Source of the DNA: Thermocrinis sp.
GTDB lineage: Bacteria; Aquificota; Aquificia; Aquificales; Aquificaceae
NCBI RefSeq assembly: GCF_036781485.1
Contig: NZ_DAIQAX010000001.1
Coordinates: 35,348-91,786 of the forward strand
Direction of reading: 5' to 3'
DNA length: 56,439 nt
Translations under genes and position numbers: made by a program
Part shown: one piece after another, positions 7,651 through 15,055 of the stretch
Layout: every line of letters begins with the position of its first letter
Position numbering within the stretch: position 1 is the stretch's first letter
The notes under the pieces: generated by a model
Database searches by the model: none
What the model was told of the DNA's origin: nothing
The model's input: the letters and a program-made list of their open reading frames with translations, nothing else

Positions 7651-8189
7651 AAGAGCTGGGAGAGTTTAAAAAGGGAGTATAGCTCAAGACCTTCTTTGTT
7701 TATGTTTTCCTCTCCCCCTTCCTGCCTATCAACTATGGCAAAAACACCTATAACCTCTAACCCTTCCCTTCTACAGGCCTGCACCGCCTTCAAAGAAGAA
7801 CCTCCCGTGGTTACCACATCTTCCACCACCGCCACTCTATCACCCTTTTTTAAAAGCCCTTCCACTTGCCTGCCCATGCCGTGTTCTTTTGGTTCTTTTC
7901 TGACCACGAAGGGTTTTATGGGATAACCATCCATATAAGAAACAAAAGATACCGCGTAGGCTATTGGGTCAGCACCAAGGGTTAAACCACCTACGCCGTC
8001 TGGTCCAAATTCTCTGATAAGCTCATACATAAGCTTGCCGATTAGGTATTCTCCCTCTGGATCAAAAGTTAGCTGCTTTAGGTCTATGTAATACCTGCTT
8101 AGCTTTCCAGAAGACAGCTTAAATATGGGCTCGTCAGCTACCTTAAGACAACGCTCAATTATCAAACTCCTTAGCCTTTCAATCAGCAT
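7647..8189 (-). CDS. pyrE: Orotate phosphoribosyltransferase
   Basis: PyrE converts orotate and PRPP to orotidine 5'-monophosphate in de novo pyrimidine synthesis. The 180-residue protein has FKLSSGKLSRYYIDLKQL near the N-terminus, the catalytic-loop stretch RKEPKEHGMGRQVEG, and the PRPP-binding motif VAVVEDVVTTGGS near residue 118. Length is normal. The start overlaps the end of leuD by 11 bases and the stop overlaps the ZIP gene start, so it is translated within one transcript. The pathway partner carB lies elsewhere in the window (27482-29083). Confidence 0.96.
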   Translation of the reverse strand: MLIERLRSLIIERCLKVADEPIFKLSSGKLSRYYIDLKQLTFDPEGEYLIGKLMYELIREFGPDGVGGLTLGADPIAYAVSFVSYMDGYPIKPFVVRKEPKEHGMGRQVEGLLKKGDRVAVVEDVVTTGGSSLKAVQACRREGLEVIGVFAIVDRQEGGEENINKEGLELYSLFKLSQLL

Positions 8190-8685
8190 TGGTTTTTAGC
8201 TTTTTCTTTGCATACTCCATAAGACCACCTGCCTTCAGTATAGCCTGCAACTCCTCTGGAAACTTGGTAGCCTTATACTCTTTGCCTGTTGTAAGATTCT
8301 TTATGGTTCCACTTTCCAAATCCACTTCTATTTCGTCTCCATGGCTTATCTCATCCACCGCTTCGGGCGCCTCTGCTATGGGAAGTCCGATGTTTATAGC
8401 ATTTCTAAAAAAGATCCTCGCAAAGGATTTTGCCACTACCACGGGTACCCCAGCGTACTTTATGGCTATTGGTGCGTGTTCTCTGGAAGAGCCAGAGCCA
8501 AAGTTTCTACCAGCCACTATTATGTCCCCTGGCTTGTGATCTTTTGCAAAGTTTGGATGTTCTGAGTCTTCCATTGCGTGCTGAGCCAGTTCGTAAGGAT
8601 CCGAAGTATTCAGGTATCTGGCAGGTATTATCTGATCTGTATCTACGTTATCTGAAAATTTCCAAACCTTACCCCTAAAACGCAT
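8179..8685 (-). CDS. leuD: 3-isopropylmalate dehydratase small subunit
   Basis: LeuD is the small subunit that, with the Fe-S subunit LeuC, isomerises 2- to 3-isopropylmalate in leucine synthesis. The 168-residue protein starts RGKVWKFSDNVDTDQIIPAR. It has the swivel-domain signature GRNFGSGSSREHAP near residue 60 and AKSFARIFFRNAINIGLP, as in the short archaeal and thermophile-type LeuD proteins. LeuC is not in the window. Because the family also contains homoaconitase and methylcitrate-type small subunits, the exact substrate is inferred from length and motif. The stop overlaps pyrE. Confidence 0.9.
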   Translation of the reverse strand: MRFRGKVWKFSDNVDTDQIIPARYLNTSDPYELAQHAMEDSEHPNFAKDHKPGDIIVAGRNFGSGSSREHAPIAIKYAGVPVVVAKSFARIFFRNAINIGLPIAEAPEAVDEISHGDEIEVDLESGTIKNLTTGKEYKATKFPEELQAILKAGGLMEYAKKKLKTNAD

Positions 8686-8695
8686 GATGCTTATT

Positions 8696-9097
8696 TTAAC
8701 ACCTCTTTAAAACAATTTTCCTTCCATTCTTTTCAAAGTGAAATTCTAAAATGTAATCGCACAGGCTTAGATCCTTTGCCCATTCTATTACTACGATCCC
8801 CTCTCCCAAAAAAAACTCCACATCAAAGTTATCCACTCTGTAAAGATCCACGTGTATGAGCTTACCTTTTTTAGTAGGATACTCATTAACTATGGTAAAG
8901 GTAGGGCTTCTGACCTGATAACCTTCTTCTATGCCCAAACCTTGAGCAAGACCCTTTACAAAGGTGGTTTTTCCCGAGCCCAGGTCCCCAATAAGACAGA
9001 TCACCTCTTTGCCTTTCAGCCTTTTGGCAAAGTTTTTCCCAAGCGCTATTGTATCCTCTTCGCTTTTACACATTATCTCGAATGCTTCATTGTTCAT
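8696..9097 (-). CDS. tsaE: tRNA threonylcarbamoyladenosine biosynthesis ATPase TsaE
   Basis: TsaE is the ATPase partner of TsaB/TsaD in forming t6A37 in ANN-decoding tRNAs. The 133-residue protein has Walker A GDLGSGKTTFVKG near residue 37. It also has the family motifs VRSPTFTIVNEY and LIHVDLYRV, and the Walker B region GIVVIEWA. Length is slightly short but within range. Its start overlaps by 11 bases the end of the Card1-like gene upstream, so the two appear translationally coupled. Confidence 0.95.
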   Translation of the reverse strand: MNNEAFEIMCKSEEDTIALGKNFAKRLKGKEVICLIGDLGSGKTTFVKGLAQGLGIEEGYQVRSPTFTIVNEYPTKKGKLIHVDLYRVDNFDVEFFLGEGIVVIEWAKDLSLCDYILEFHFEKNGRKIVLKRC

Positions 9098-9965
9098 AAT
9101 GTTTTAACATCTCTCCAATAAACATACTTTTGAGTTTGGAATCAATATTTTGAATACTTAGCAAGTGCACGCCCCTCAGCTTTTCGTGTATAGATTGGGT
9201 GTGATCTTCTTGTTTAGCCTCTTCGTCTTGATCCTCTGAAACAGAAATATCCTCTATGGAAGGAACTATTAAACAAACGTTTTCTGCATTAAGCAAATAG
9301 CCTTTTCTGAGGAGCTTGTAATGTGTATCTTCCAAACTTTGGAACCTAATACCCGTCTTTATTTCAAAAAGAAAAGAAGTTCTTTCATGAATAAGAACAA
9401 GGTCTGCTTCGTTCTTAGCACCTGATACAGAGAAGGAGAAGTTTTTCAACACAATTGCGTTAGGAAAAGGACATATTTTCATTATCTGGTCTGCTACAGC
9501 AAACTCAAACCACCCTCCGGTAAGGAAGGTTGCATCAAGAACCTGGCCCACTTTTATCATCCTATCTGTGTAATCTACGTTTATTAGGATGCCTAACGAA
9601 GCCAACTGTTTTAGCTGATTTACAAAGGATTCTGCAAGCTTGTCCTCTACGGCTTCTGGAACCTGAAACTCAATATTTAATGAAGACGATTTGAGAGCTT
9701 TCTTCATGCTTCTGTAAAGTTCTCTTATCCTCGGGTAGTTTGAGTATATAAACCTCGTAAAGTTATACATAGGGGTATTAGACCTGTTTTCTGTAAGAAC
9801 CTGAAAGCTGATAGGATTTATATTTCTATGCCTCAGGGTTTGTAGGTAGGACCAAAGAGCTGGGTTGCTTAGTTCAACAGGTGTATTTTCTAGTTCCACA
9901 TACAGACTATCACTCCTTTTATCTAACCTCTTTATCACATATGGAAAATTTTTCTCTCTGTCCAT
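9087..9965 (-). CDS. PD-(D/E)xK nuclease-domain protein resembling the Card1/Can2 (DUF1887) effector domain
   Basis: The C-terminal half of this 292-residue protein has the restriction-like core seen in DUF1887 and Card1/Can2 effectors. GGWFEFAVADQI lies near 150, KNEADLVLIHE near 184-194 and FLFEIKTG near 198-205. This gives the acid-x-x-x-E-x-K layout of PD-(D/E)xK nucleases. No N-terminal CARF sensor with its Rossmann-like phosphate loops is visible; instead there are about 100 residues I do not recognise. No CRISPR array or cas gene is in the window. The gene overlaps tsaE and follows a CDF transporter on one transcript. Nuclease activity is inferred. The role is unknown. Confidence 0.65.
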   Translation of the reverse strand: MDREKNFPYVIKRLDKRSDSLYVELENTPVELSNPALWSYLQTLRHRNINPISFQVLTENRSNTPMYNFTRFIYSNYPRIRELYRSMKKALKSSSLNIEFQVPEAVEDKLAESFVNQLKQLASLGILINVDYTDRMIKVGQVLDATFLTGGWFEFAVADQIMKICPFPNAIVLKNFSFSVSGAKNEADLVLIHERTSFLFEIKTGIRFQSLEDTHYKLLRKGYLLNAENVCLIVPSIEDISVSEDQDEEAKQEDHTQSIHEKLRGVHLLSIQNIDSKLKSMFIGEMLKHYEQ

Positions 9966-9966
9966 G

Positions 9967-11118
9967 TTAGGCTATTTTACAAAAATTTGAGAATATCTGA
10001 GACAAAACTTTGTATGGGTTTTTCTCTTCTGTCTCCCATACAAACACACCAGCTTTGCTCAGCACCAGCTTGGCGTCCTGCCCCTCTGGATGATGCCCAC
10101 TAACCAGTATGTTTATATTATGCTTTACCACTTCCTTGGAAATTTCCAACTCATCCTCCGGAAGGTTTTTTATAAAACTACTATTGCCGTTGCAAAATAT
10201 CAGAAGATGCCGTGTCTCATCAAATTTAGAAGAAACTTCCTTTTCGGAGTTTAGAAGGATTCCGATCTTTGGTGTGCAACCTTCCGCCGGCTCGTAGTGT
10301 ATAAAAACCATCTCAAGCTCATTAATTTCTTCTTTTAGCCTATTTTCCAATTCATCAACCAAAGAATGCATCCTTTCAAAGTTCATACCAGAAAGGGTTA
10401 TAGTTATGTCTGCAAAAAGCCTACCTCCAGAAGATCTAACAAAGAGATTTTTTATTTCAACCACATCCTCAAAACTGAGTATTATCTCCCTTATTTTCTG
10501 AAGAGTTTCTTCGTCTGCAGATACGTCAAGGAGAACGTTCATTTCCTTTTTAAGTATCCCAACCGCAGTCCAAACTATAAGCAGACCAACTGCCAAAGCA
10601 AAGTATCTGTCTAACTGATATCCCACATAAGCGCTAAGAAAGCTCATGAGCACCAAAGAAGAGCCCAGGGCATCGGTAAGGGTATGGTAAGAGTCCGCAA
10701 GAAGGGTGGGTGAGTTATACTTTTTTGCAGCCCTTCTTTCAAGAAAAGAAAGAATCAAGGAGCTAAAAAGAGAAAACACTACCACGCCCATACCAAAAAA
10801 CCAACCTTCTTCCTTTATGCTTAGCTTTTCAGTAAGCGCCCTTTTTATTATCTCGTAAGCTGCCAATAGCAAGAAAACACCTATGATAAAAGAGCCTACG
10901 TTTTCAAGCTTATAAAGACCGTAAGGGAAACGGGCAGTTTTCTTGCTTGAGAATTTAAGGGTTAAATAAGCAACAATAGACGCAAAAGAGTCCGAAAGGG
11001 AATGTATAGCCTCTCCTATAAGAGACAGACTTCCGGACAATATACCCCCTATTAGCTTCAAGAAGGTTTGGACCAGATTTACAGAAAGTGAAAGCAAAGC
11101 CCAATGTTCCTTTTTCAT
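9967..11118 (-). CDS. Cation diffusion facilitator transporter with a NifX-like C-terminal domain
   Basis: The first part (about residues 1-200) is a CDF efflux pump with six membrane helices and the metal-site motif HSLSDSFAS on helix 2, with YHTLTDALGSS on helix 5. The CDF cytoplasmic domain follows (about 205-285). The last 100 residues (from PKIGILLNSEKEVSSKFDE) look like the dinitrogenase iron-molybdenum-cofactor (NifX/NifY) fold family, ending with NILVSGHHPEGQDAKLVLSK. Such fusions are known in Thermotogae and Aquificae, but their function is unproven. It would export Zn2+, Fe2+ or another divalent metal. Its start overlaps the stop of the radical SAM gene. Confidence 0.87.
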   Translation of the reverse strand: MKKEHWALLSLSVNLVQTFLKLIGGILSGSLSLIGEAIHSLSDSFASIVAYLTLKFSSKKTARFPYGLYKLENVGSFIIGVFLLLAAYEIIKRALTEKLSIKEEGWFFGMGVVVFSLFSSLILSFLERRAAKKYNSPTLLADSYHTLTDALGSSLVLMSFLSAYVGYQLDRYFALAVGLLIVWTAVGILKKEMNVLLDVSADEETLQKIREIILSFEDVVEIKNLFVRSSGGRLFADITITLSGMNFERMHSLVDELENRLKEEINELEMVFIHYEPAEGCTPKIGILLNSEKEVSSKFDETRHLLIFCNGNSSFIKNLPEDELEISKEVVKHNINILVSGHHPEGQDAKLVLSKAGVFVWETEEKNPYKVLSQIFSNFCKIA

Positions 11119-12053
11119 CTTACAAACGCGCTTTTACAACCTTGATAGCTACCTCTTTTTTCTAAGACTTCGTTTATGGCTTTGATAACCTCTGATTTCT
11201 TTTTGTAGGTGCAATAATCCGGCGCAATCAACCTATCCTCCTCCACTTCTCCAGTAAGCCTGTGTATTACTACGTTTGGAGGAAGTATTTCTATTATATC
11301 TGCGGCTCTTTCTGCATATTCTTCCAAAGTTAAGACCTTGAACTCTCCATTTAAATACTGCTGTGCCATCTTAGTTCCCTTTATTATGTGCAGAGGGTGA
11401 ATTTTAACTCCGTCTATCGATAAAGCGCTCAAGAGTTTTCCAGTTTCCAGCATGTCTTCTTTGTCTTCAAAGGGAAGCCCAAGGATGATGTGGGCACAAA
11501 CTTTTAAGTTTCTCCTTTTTGTCCTTAAAACCGCATCCACAAAGTCAGAAACTCCGTGAGCCCTGTTTATGAACCTAAGGGTTTTGAAGTTGGCAGATTG
11601 AAGCCCATACTCTATCCAAACCTCCAAGCCCTTTTCTGTATAGCTCTCCAAAAGGTCAAGGACCCACTCAGGAGCACAGTCGGGTCTTGTACCCACATCT
11701 ATTCCCACCACCTCGTCAAATTCCAAAGCAGTGTCGTAGATAGACTTTAGATAATCCTTCTCTCCGTAAGTGTTTGAATAGGACTGATAATAGACAAAGA
11801 ACAGAATATTTCTACCGTATCTTTCCTTTGCCCTACGTATACCTTCTTCTATCTGAGTTTTTAAAGGCACGGAGGGGCTCAGGTGAGCGGGTCTTGTGCC
11901 AGAAAAGCAATAGGTGCATCCTCCGTAAGCTTTTGTCCCATCTATGTTAGGACAGGTAAAGGGCAAAGACACAGTTATCTTTTGGACCCTTCTGCCATAC
12001 TTTCCCTTTAAATAGTCTCTTAAAGAGTAATAGGCAAATTTTTCCTTGAGCAT
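11115..12053 (-). CDS. Radical SAM protein of the YhcC family (TIGR01212-like)
   Basis: This is a 312-residue radical S-adenosylmethionine protein. The cluster-binding motif is the family's variant CPNIDGTKAYGGCTYC near residues 29-44. It is followed by the family features ILFFVYYQSYSNTYG and GIDVGTRPDC, with HIILGLPFE and GVKIHPLHIIKGT in the barrel. The substrate of the YhcC family is not well settled. The gene overlaps the CDF gene downstream by four bases, and 33 bases separate it from the small Rossmann protein gene upstream. Confidence 0.9.
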   Translation of the reverse strand: MLKEKFAYYSLRDYLKGKYGRRVQKITVSLPFTCPNIDGTKAYGGCTYCFSGTRPAHLSPSVPLKTQIEEGIRRAKERYGRNILFFVYYQSYSNTYGEKDYLKSIYDTALEFDEVVGIDVGTRPDCAPEWVLDLLESYTEKGLEVWIEYGLQSANFKTLRFINRAHGVSDFVDAVLRTKRRNLKVCAHIILGLPFEDKEDMLETGKLLSALSIDGVKIHPLHIIKGTKMAQQYLNGEFKVLTLEEYAERAADIIEILPPNVVIHRLTGEVEEDRLIAPDYCTYKKKSEVIKAINEVLEKRGSYQGCKSAFVR

Positions 12054-12086
12054 ACAAAATAATTTAAAAACTCAGAAAGCGTTTTG

Positions 12087-12443
12087 CTATGAACTTTTAT
12101 GGGTGATGAGGCTCCATATGAGAAAGGCCACCGGCTCTGGAACTATTACGGTTTTTCTGTTTGCAGTTTTACTCAAAATATCATAAAGTTCTGTCCTTAC
12201 AACTGCATCCCCGGTTAGTTCAAAAAGAACATCTATCGCATCCTCAAGGGAGCTTAACATATCCCTCGCGTCTCTGTAGTAAGCTATTCCATTTTCTTTT
12301 GCCTTTTTTACGCTTTCTAAGTCCTCTCTTGGCTCTGCAACTGCGATGATCTTTACGTTGTCAGTATTAACACTGAGCAAAGCATCAAGGAACTGACTAC
12401 CCACCTTACCGAGACCAGCTATACCTACGTTTATGCGTCTCAT
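12087..12443 (-). CDS. Small NAD(P)-binding Rossmann-fold protein
   Basis: From the ATG at 12443 the product is 118 residues and begins MRRINVGIAGLGKVGSQFLD. This is a dinucleotide-binding GxGxxG motif (GLGKVG) as in homoserine dehydrogenase or dihydrodipicolinate reductase N-terminal domains. DVLFELTGDAVVR follows. No catalytic domain comes after it, so it is either a stand-alone NAD(P)-binding regulator or a reduced enzyme. The longer reading that begins inside tRNA-Phe is rejected. Only 20 bases separate its start from the 3' end of that tRNA, and no clear Shine-Dalgarno is seen. Function unknown. Confidence 0.75.
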   Translation of the reverse strand: MRRINVGIAGLGKVGSQFLDALLSVNTDNVKIIAVAEPREDLESVKKAKENGIAYYRDARDMLSSLEDAIDVLFELTGDAVVRTELYDILSKTANRKTVIVPEPVAFLIWSLITHKSS

Positions 12444-12463
12444 TTTGTTCCCCAGATTTAAAG

Positions 12464-12536
12464 TGGCCCAGGGCGGACTCGAACCGCCGACACCCCGGTT
12501 TTCAGCCGGGTGCTCTACCAACTGAGCTACCGGGCC
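12464..12536 (-). tRNA. tRNA-Phe (GAA)
   Basis: A 73-base cloverleaf read on the minus strand. The acceptor strands are GGCCCGG and CTGGGCC, the D-arm GCTC...GAGC, the anticodon loop CTGAAAA with GAA, and the T-arm GGCGG-TTCGAGT-CCGCC. The discriminator is A. CCA is not encoded. Confidence 0.97.
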
Positions 12537-12557
12537 TTTCAGTTAAAATTATAACAC

Positions 12558-13112
12558 ATGATAAGAATTAGCACTCCTTTAACGGATGAGATAGTAGAAA
12601 GCTTAAGGGCCGGGGATAAGGTTTTGATAAACGGTGTTATATACACAGCCAGGGATGCAGCACACAAAAGGATGGTTGAAAGTTTGGAAAAGGGAGAGCC
12701 ACCACCCTTTGACCTCAAAGGTCAAATAATCTACTATGTTGGACCAACCCCACCAAAACCTGGGCAGGTAATAGGCTCTGCAGGACCCACCACAGCCATA
12801 AGGATGGACAAATACGTAGAGCCACTTTTAAAGCTTGGGCTAAAGGGTATGATAGGAAAAGGATACAGAAGTCCTCAGGTTAGGGAGCTTTTGGTTAAAT
12901 ACAAAGCAGTATACTTTGCGGCGGTAGGAGGAGTAGCTACACTTCTTGCGAGAGCTATAAAATCTTCAGAAGTTATAGCCTACGAAGACCTTGGCACGGA
13001 AGCTATAAGAAAGCTCGTGGTGGAAGACTTTCCTGTGATAGTGGCAAACGACATATACGGTGGAGATATATTTGAGGAAGGTAGAAAGAAATTTGCGAGG
13101 ATAGACCTATGA
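12558..13112 (+). CDS. Fumarate hydratase class I, beta subunit
   Basis: The 184-residue protein is the C-terminal (beta) subunit of a two-subunit iron-sulfur fumarase or L-tartrate-dehydratase-type enzyme. It interconverts fumarate and malate, a step of the reductive TCA cycle used by Aquificae. Motifs include RAGDKVLINGVIYTARDAAH near residue 17, GPTPPKPGQVIGSAGPTT near 61, and GMIGKGYRSPQV near 96. The alpha subunit is not in the window. There is no Shine-Dalgarno. A TAAAAT box at 12544-12549 lies 8 bases before the ATG, suggesting a leaderless message. The downstream flavoprotein gene overlaps by 4 bases. Confidence 0.9.
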   Translation: MIRISTPLTDEIVESLRAGDKVLINGVIYTARDAAHKRMVESLEKGEPPPFDLKGQIIYYVGPTPPKPGQVIGSAGPTTAIRMDKYVEPLLKLGLKGMIGKGYRSPQVRELLVKYKAVYFAAVGGVATLLARAIKSSEVIAYEDLGTEAIRKLVVEDFPVIVANDIYGGDIFEEGRKKFARIDL

Positions 13113-14038
13113 GACAGCTTATCATCATCGGCGGAGGACCTGCTGGCATATCAGCTTCTATATATGCTGCCAGGAAAAAGATGGATTTTCTATTAATTAC
13201 AAAGGATGTGGGCGGACAGGTAATAAAAGCCGGCAACATTGAAAACTACCTTGGTTATGCAATAGTAGATGGGATCATCTTTGTGGAAAAAATGATGGAG
13301 CACATGAAAAAGATGGAGGTAGAACCCATAATAGACGAGGTGGTGGATGTTAGAAAAATTGATGGGGGCTTTGAGGTTATAACTGCCTCTGGGCAGGCTT
13401 ATTCTACAAAAACCATACTCTTCTGCACTGGAGCGGAACATAGGCGCTTAAACATACCCGGAGAAAGGGAATACACTGGAAGGGGCGTTTCTTACTGTTA
13501 TACCTGTGATGCACCTTTCTTTAAAGACAAAAGCGTGGCTGTAGTGGGGGGTGGAAACTCTGGGTTTGAGGCAGCAGAACAGCTCCTAAACTACGCAAAA
13601 AGTATCTACCTTCTGGAAATATCAAACAATTTTAGAGCTGATGAAATTTTAAAAGAGAAAGTTCTCAAAGACAGAAGAGTTACACCCTTGCTAAGACATA
13701 GAGTTTTAGAAGCAAAGGGAGATGGGCTTTTCTTAAAAGCTATCGTAGTAGAAAATCTGGAGACAAAACAAAAATATGAGTTAGAAGTGGAGGGGCTTTT
13801 TGTGGAAATTGGACTTGAGCCAAACACGAAGCTTGCAGAAAAGCTTGGAGTTATGCTAACAAGCAAGGGTGAGATAATCATAGATTGCAACAATAGGACT
13901 TCTGAAAGGGGCATATACGCTGCGGGCGACTGCACAAACATCTTTGCAAAACAGATAATTACCGCAGCTGGTGATGGCGCAAAGGCTCTGCTTTCAATAT
14001 ACCATGACCTGACCTACGGCATAAGCTCATGGATATAG
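13109..14038 (+). CDS. Thioredoxin-reductase-like FAD/NAD(P) oxidoreductase
   Basis: A 309-residue two-dinucleotide-binding-fold flavoprotein. The FAD-binding start IIIGGGPAGISASIYAA, the redox pair CYTC at residues 130-133, the NAD(P) motif VVGGGNSGFEAAEQ near 147, and the C-terminal FAD motif GIYAAGDCTN near 270 are all present. It differs from the second paralogue in the window (39823-40758, CATC), which sits beside thioredoxin. This one overlaps the fumarase beta gene, so its partner may be a different small redox protein. The electron donor and acceptor cannot be read from sequence. Confidence 0.88.
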   Translation: MRQLIIIGGGPAGISASIYAARKKMDFLLITKDVGGQVIKAGNIENYLGYAIVDGIIFVEKMMEHMKKMEVEPIIDEVVDVRKIDGGFEVITASGQAYSTKTILFCTGAEHRRLNIPGEREYTGRGVSYCYTCDAPFFKDKSVAVVGGGNSGFEAAEQLLNYAKSIYLLEISNNFRADEILKEKVLKDRRVTPLLRHRVLEAKGDGLFLKAIVVENLETKQKYELEVEGLFVEIGLEPNTKLAEKLGVMLTSKGEIIIDCNNRTSERGIYAAGDCTNIFAKQIITAAGDGAKALLSIYHDLTYGISSWI

Positions 14039-14048
14039 CTGTGTAGAT

Positions 14049-14474
14049 TTGAGGGTTTACGCTGTCCAGCTCGCAGGAAAGGAACTAAGGGTATGCTTGG
14101 ATATAGTGATGAACTTTTCGGCCCTCAGAAGCGGATTTATAGATTACGTGAGAGAAGAGCTATTAGCACTGGCGAGAAATACGGAATGGTCAATAAGGAA
14201 AGTAATAATAGAGACAGCATACCTAAATGAGGAGCAAAAAGTCCTTTCCGTGGAGCTCATAGCAGAAAGTGGTATGGAGTTTGTGAAAACGCCCACCGGT
14301 TTTGCCCCCACTGGAGCTACTCTGGAAGATGTTAAATTACTCTTAAACGCTTTAAAGGGTAGATTGAAAGTTAAGGCATCCGGTGGGATAAAGACCAAGG
14401 AACAGGTTGCTCAGTTCCTGTCCCTTGGAGCTCAGCGCATTGGAACTAGTAATACCTTTGAAATTCTATCTTAA
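14049..14474 (+). CDS. deoC: Deoxyribose-phosphate aldolase-like protein lacking the usual N-terminal part
   Basis: The 141-residue product matches the DeoC barrel only from the DIVMNFSALRSG segment onward. The aspartate of LDIVMN, the Schiff-base lysine of FVKTPTGFAPTGAT and the assisting lysine of VKASGGIKT are retained. DeoC is normally about 210-250 residues, so roughly the first third, including the first barrel strands, is missing. The start used is TTG at 14049. Upstream codons in the same frame (GYSCVDLRVYAV) resemble a fragment of the lost part but run into the flavoprotein gene. An internal deletion is likely, and it may be inactive. Confidence 0.7.
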   Translation: MRVYAVQLAGKELRVCLDIVMNFSALRSGFIDYVREELLALARNTEWSIRKVIIETAYLNEEQKVLSVELIAESGMEFVKTPTGFAPTGATLEDVKLLLNALKGRLKVKASGGIKTKEQVAQFLSLGAQRIGTSNTFEILS

Positions 14475-14956
14475 GGGCACTTGCTTGCATCATAAGCTGG
14501 TTTGCCTATGGCTGTTAGGAATGCCTCAAAGGGTCCCATGTTCTTCATAGCTACGCCCTTTGGTCCTTCAAACTTTAATCTACCAAGCATCATAGCTTTC
14601 ATAGGTCCATACTGACCTTTTCCCATTTCCTCCCATCTTTTTGTTTCAGCATACATCAAAAAGTCGTCCTTTCCCCTTTTATCCTTAGCCGGCCCGCCAT
14701 AAACGCATATAGATTTACCACCTTCATTCTTTATAGTTAGCTGTATTTGCTTTTCTGCGGAGCAGTCTTCTCTGTAGATGAAAATTTTCCTTTCTGGCAC
14801 CGCAGTCCAGCTCTCACTCTTGCCCAACTCTTCGGTTAATCTTGGAGTGTTGTTCCAAACATTGCACAACTCTTTCGCGTACTCTGGACCTATAAAGACA
14901 TTGATAGCTAAGCCACTACTGACAATCCCTAAGGATAAAAAAATTGCCTTCTTCAT
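14471..14956 (-). CDS. Exported SCP2-domain protein
   Basis: From ATG at 14956 (GGGAGG 9 bases upstream) the product is 161 residues with an N-terminal signal segment MKKAIFLSLGIVSSGLAINV and then an SCP2 sterol-carrier-like domain. The domain shows IQLTIKNEGGKSICVYGGP, then an MLGRLKFEGPKGVAMKNMGP segment, the usual helix-strand region of the lipid-binding tunnel. SCP2 domains bind lipids or hydrophobic ligands. A cytoplasmic relative lies in the DUF2173 locus (33126-33515) with a matching MLTKRLKFKGS segment. The gene converges on deoC with a 4-base overlap. A perfect dyad lies upstream at 15004-15017. Confidence 0.75.
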   Translation of the reverse strand: MKKAIFLSLGIVSSGLAINVFIGPEYAKELCNVWNNTPRLTEELGKSESWTAVPERKIFIYREDCSAEKQIQLTIKNEGGKSICVYGGPAKDKRGKDDFLMYAETKRWEEMGKGQYGPMKAMMLGRLKFEGPKGVAMKNMGPFEAFLTAIGKPAYDASKCP

Positions 14957-15003
14957 TTGAGTACCTCCCAAAAATGATTTTTCTTTAGAATTAAACTATA
15001 GAC

Positions 15004-15017
15004 TTGCCACTTGGCAA
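15004..15017. promoter_or_regulatory. Perfect TTGCCA-CT-TGGCAA dyad upstream of the exported SCP2 gene
   Basis: Six-base perfect inverted repeat with a two-base centre, 48 bases before the SCP2 gene start and after the DEAD-helicase stop. It lacks a T-run, and a TATAGT box follows on the minus strand. It is a better candidate operator than terminator. Confidence 0.35.
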
Positions 15018-15055
15018 CTAAAAACTTTTTATATACCCATAAGAAATACAAATAT

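Noticed and set aside
12087..12521. Longer start of the Rossmann protein, beginning inside tRNA-Phe
   Set aside because: The extra 26 residues are translated tRNA. The ATG at 12443 begins the GLGKVG nucleotide-binding motif at the expected distance.
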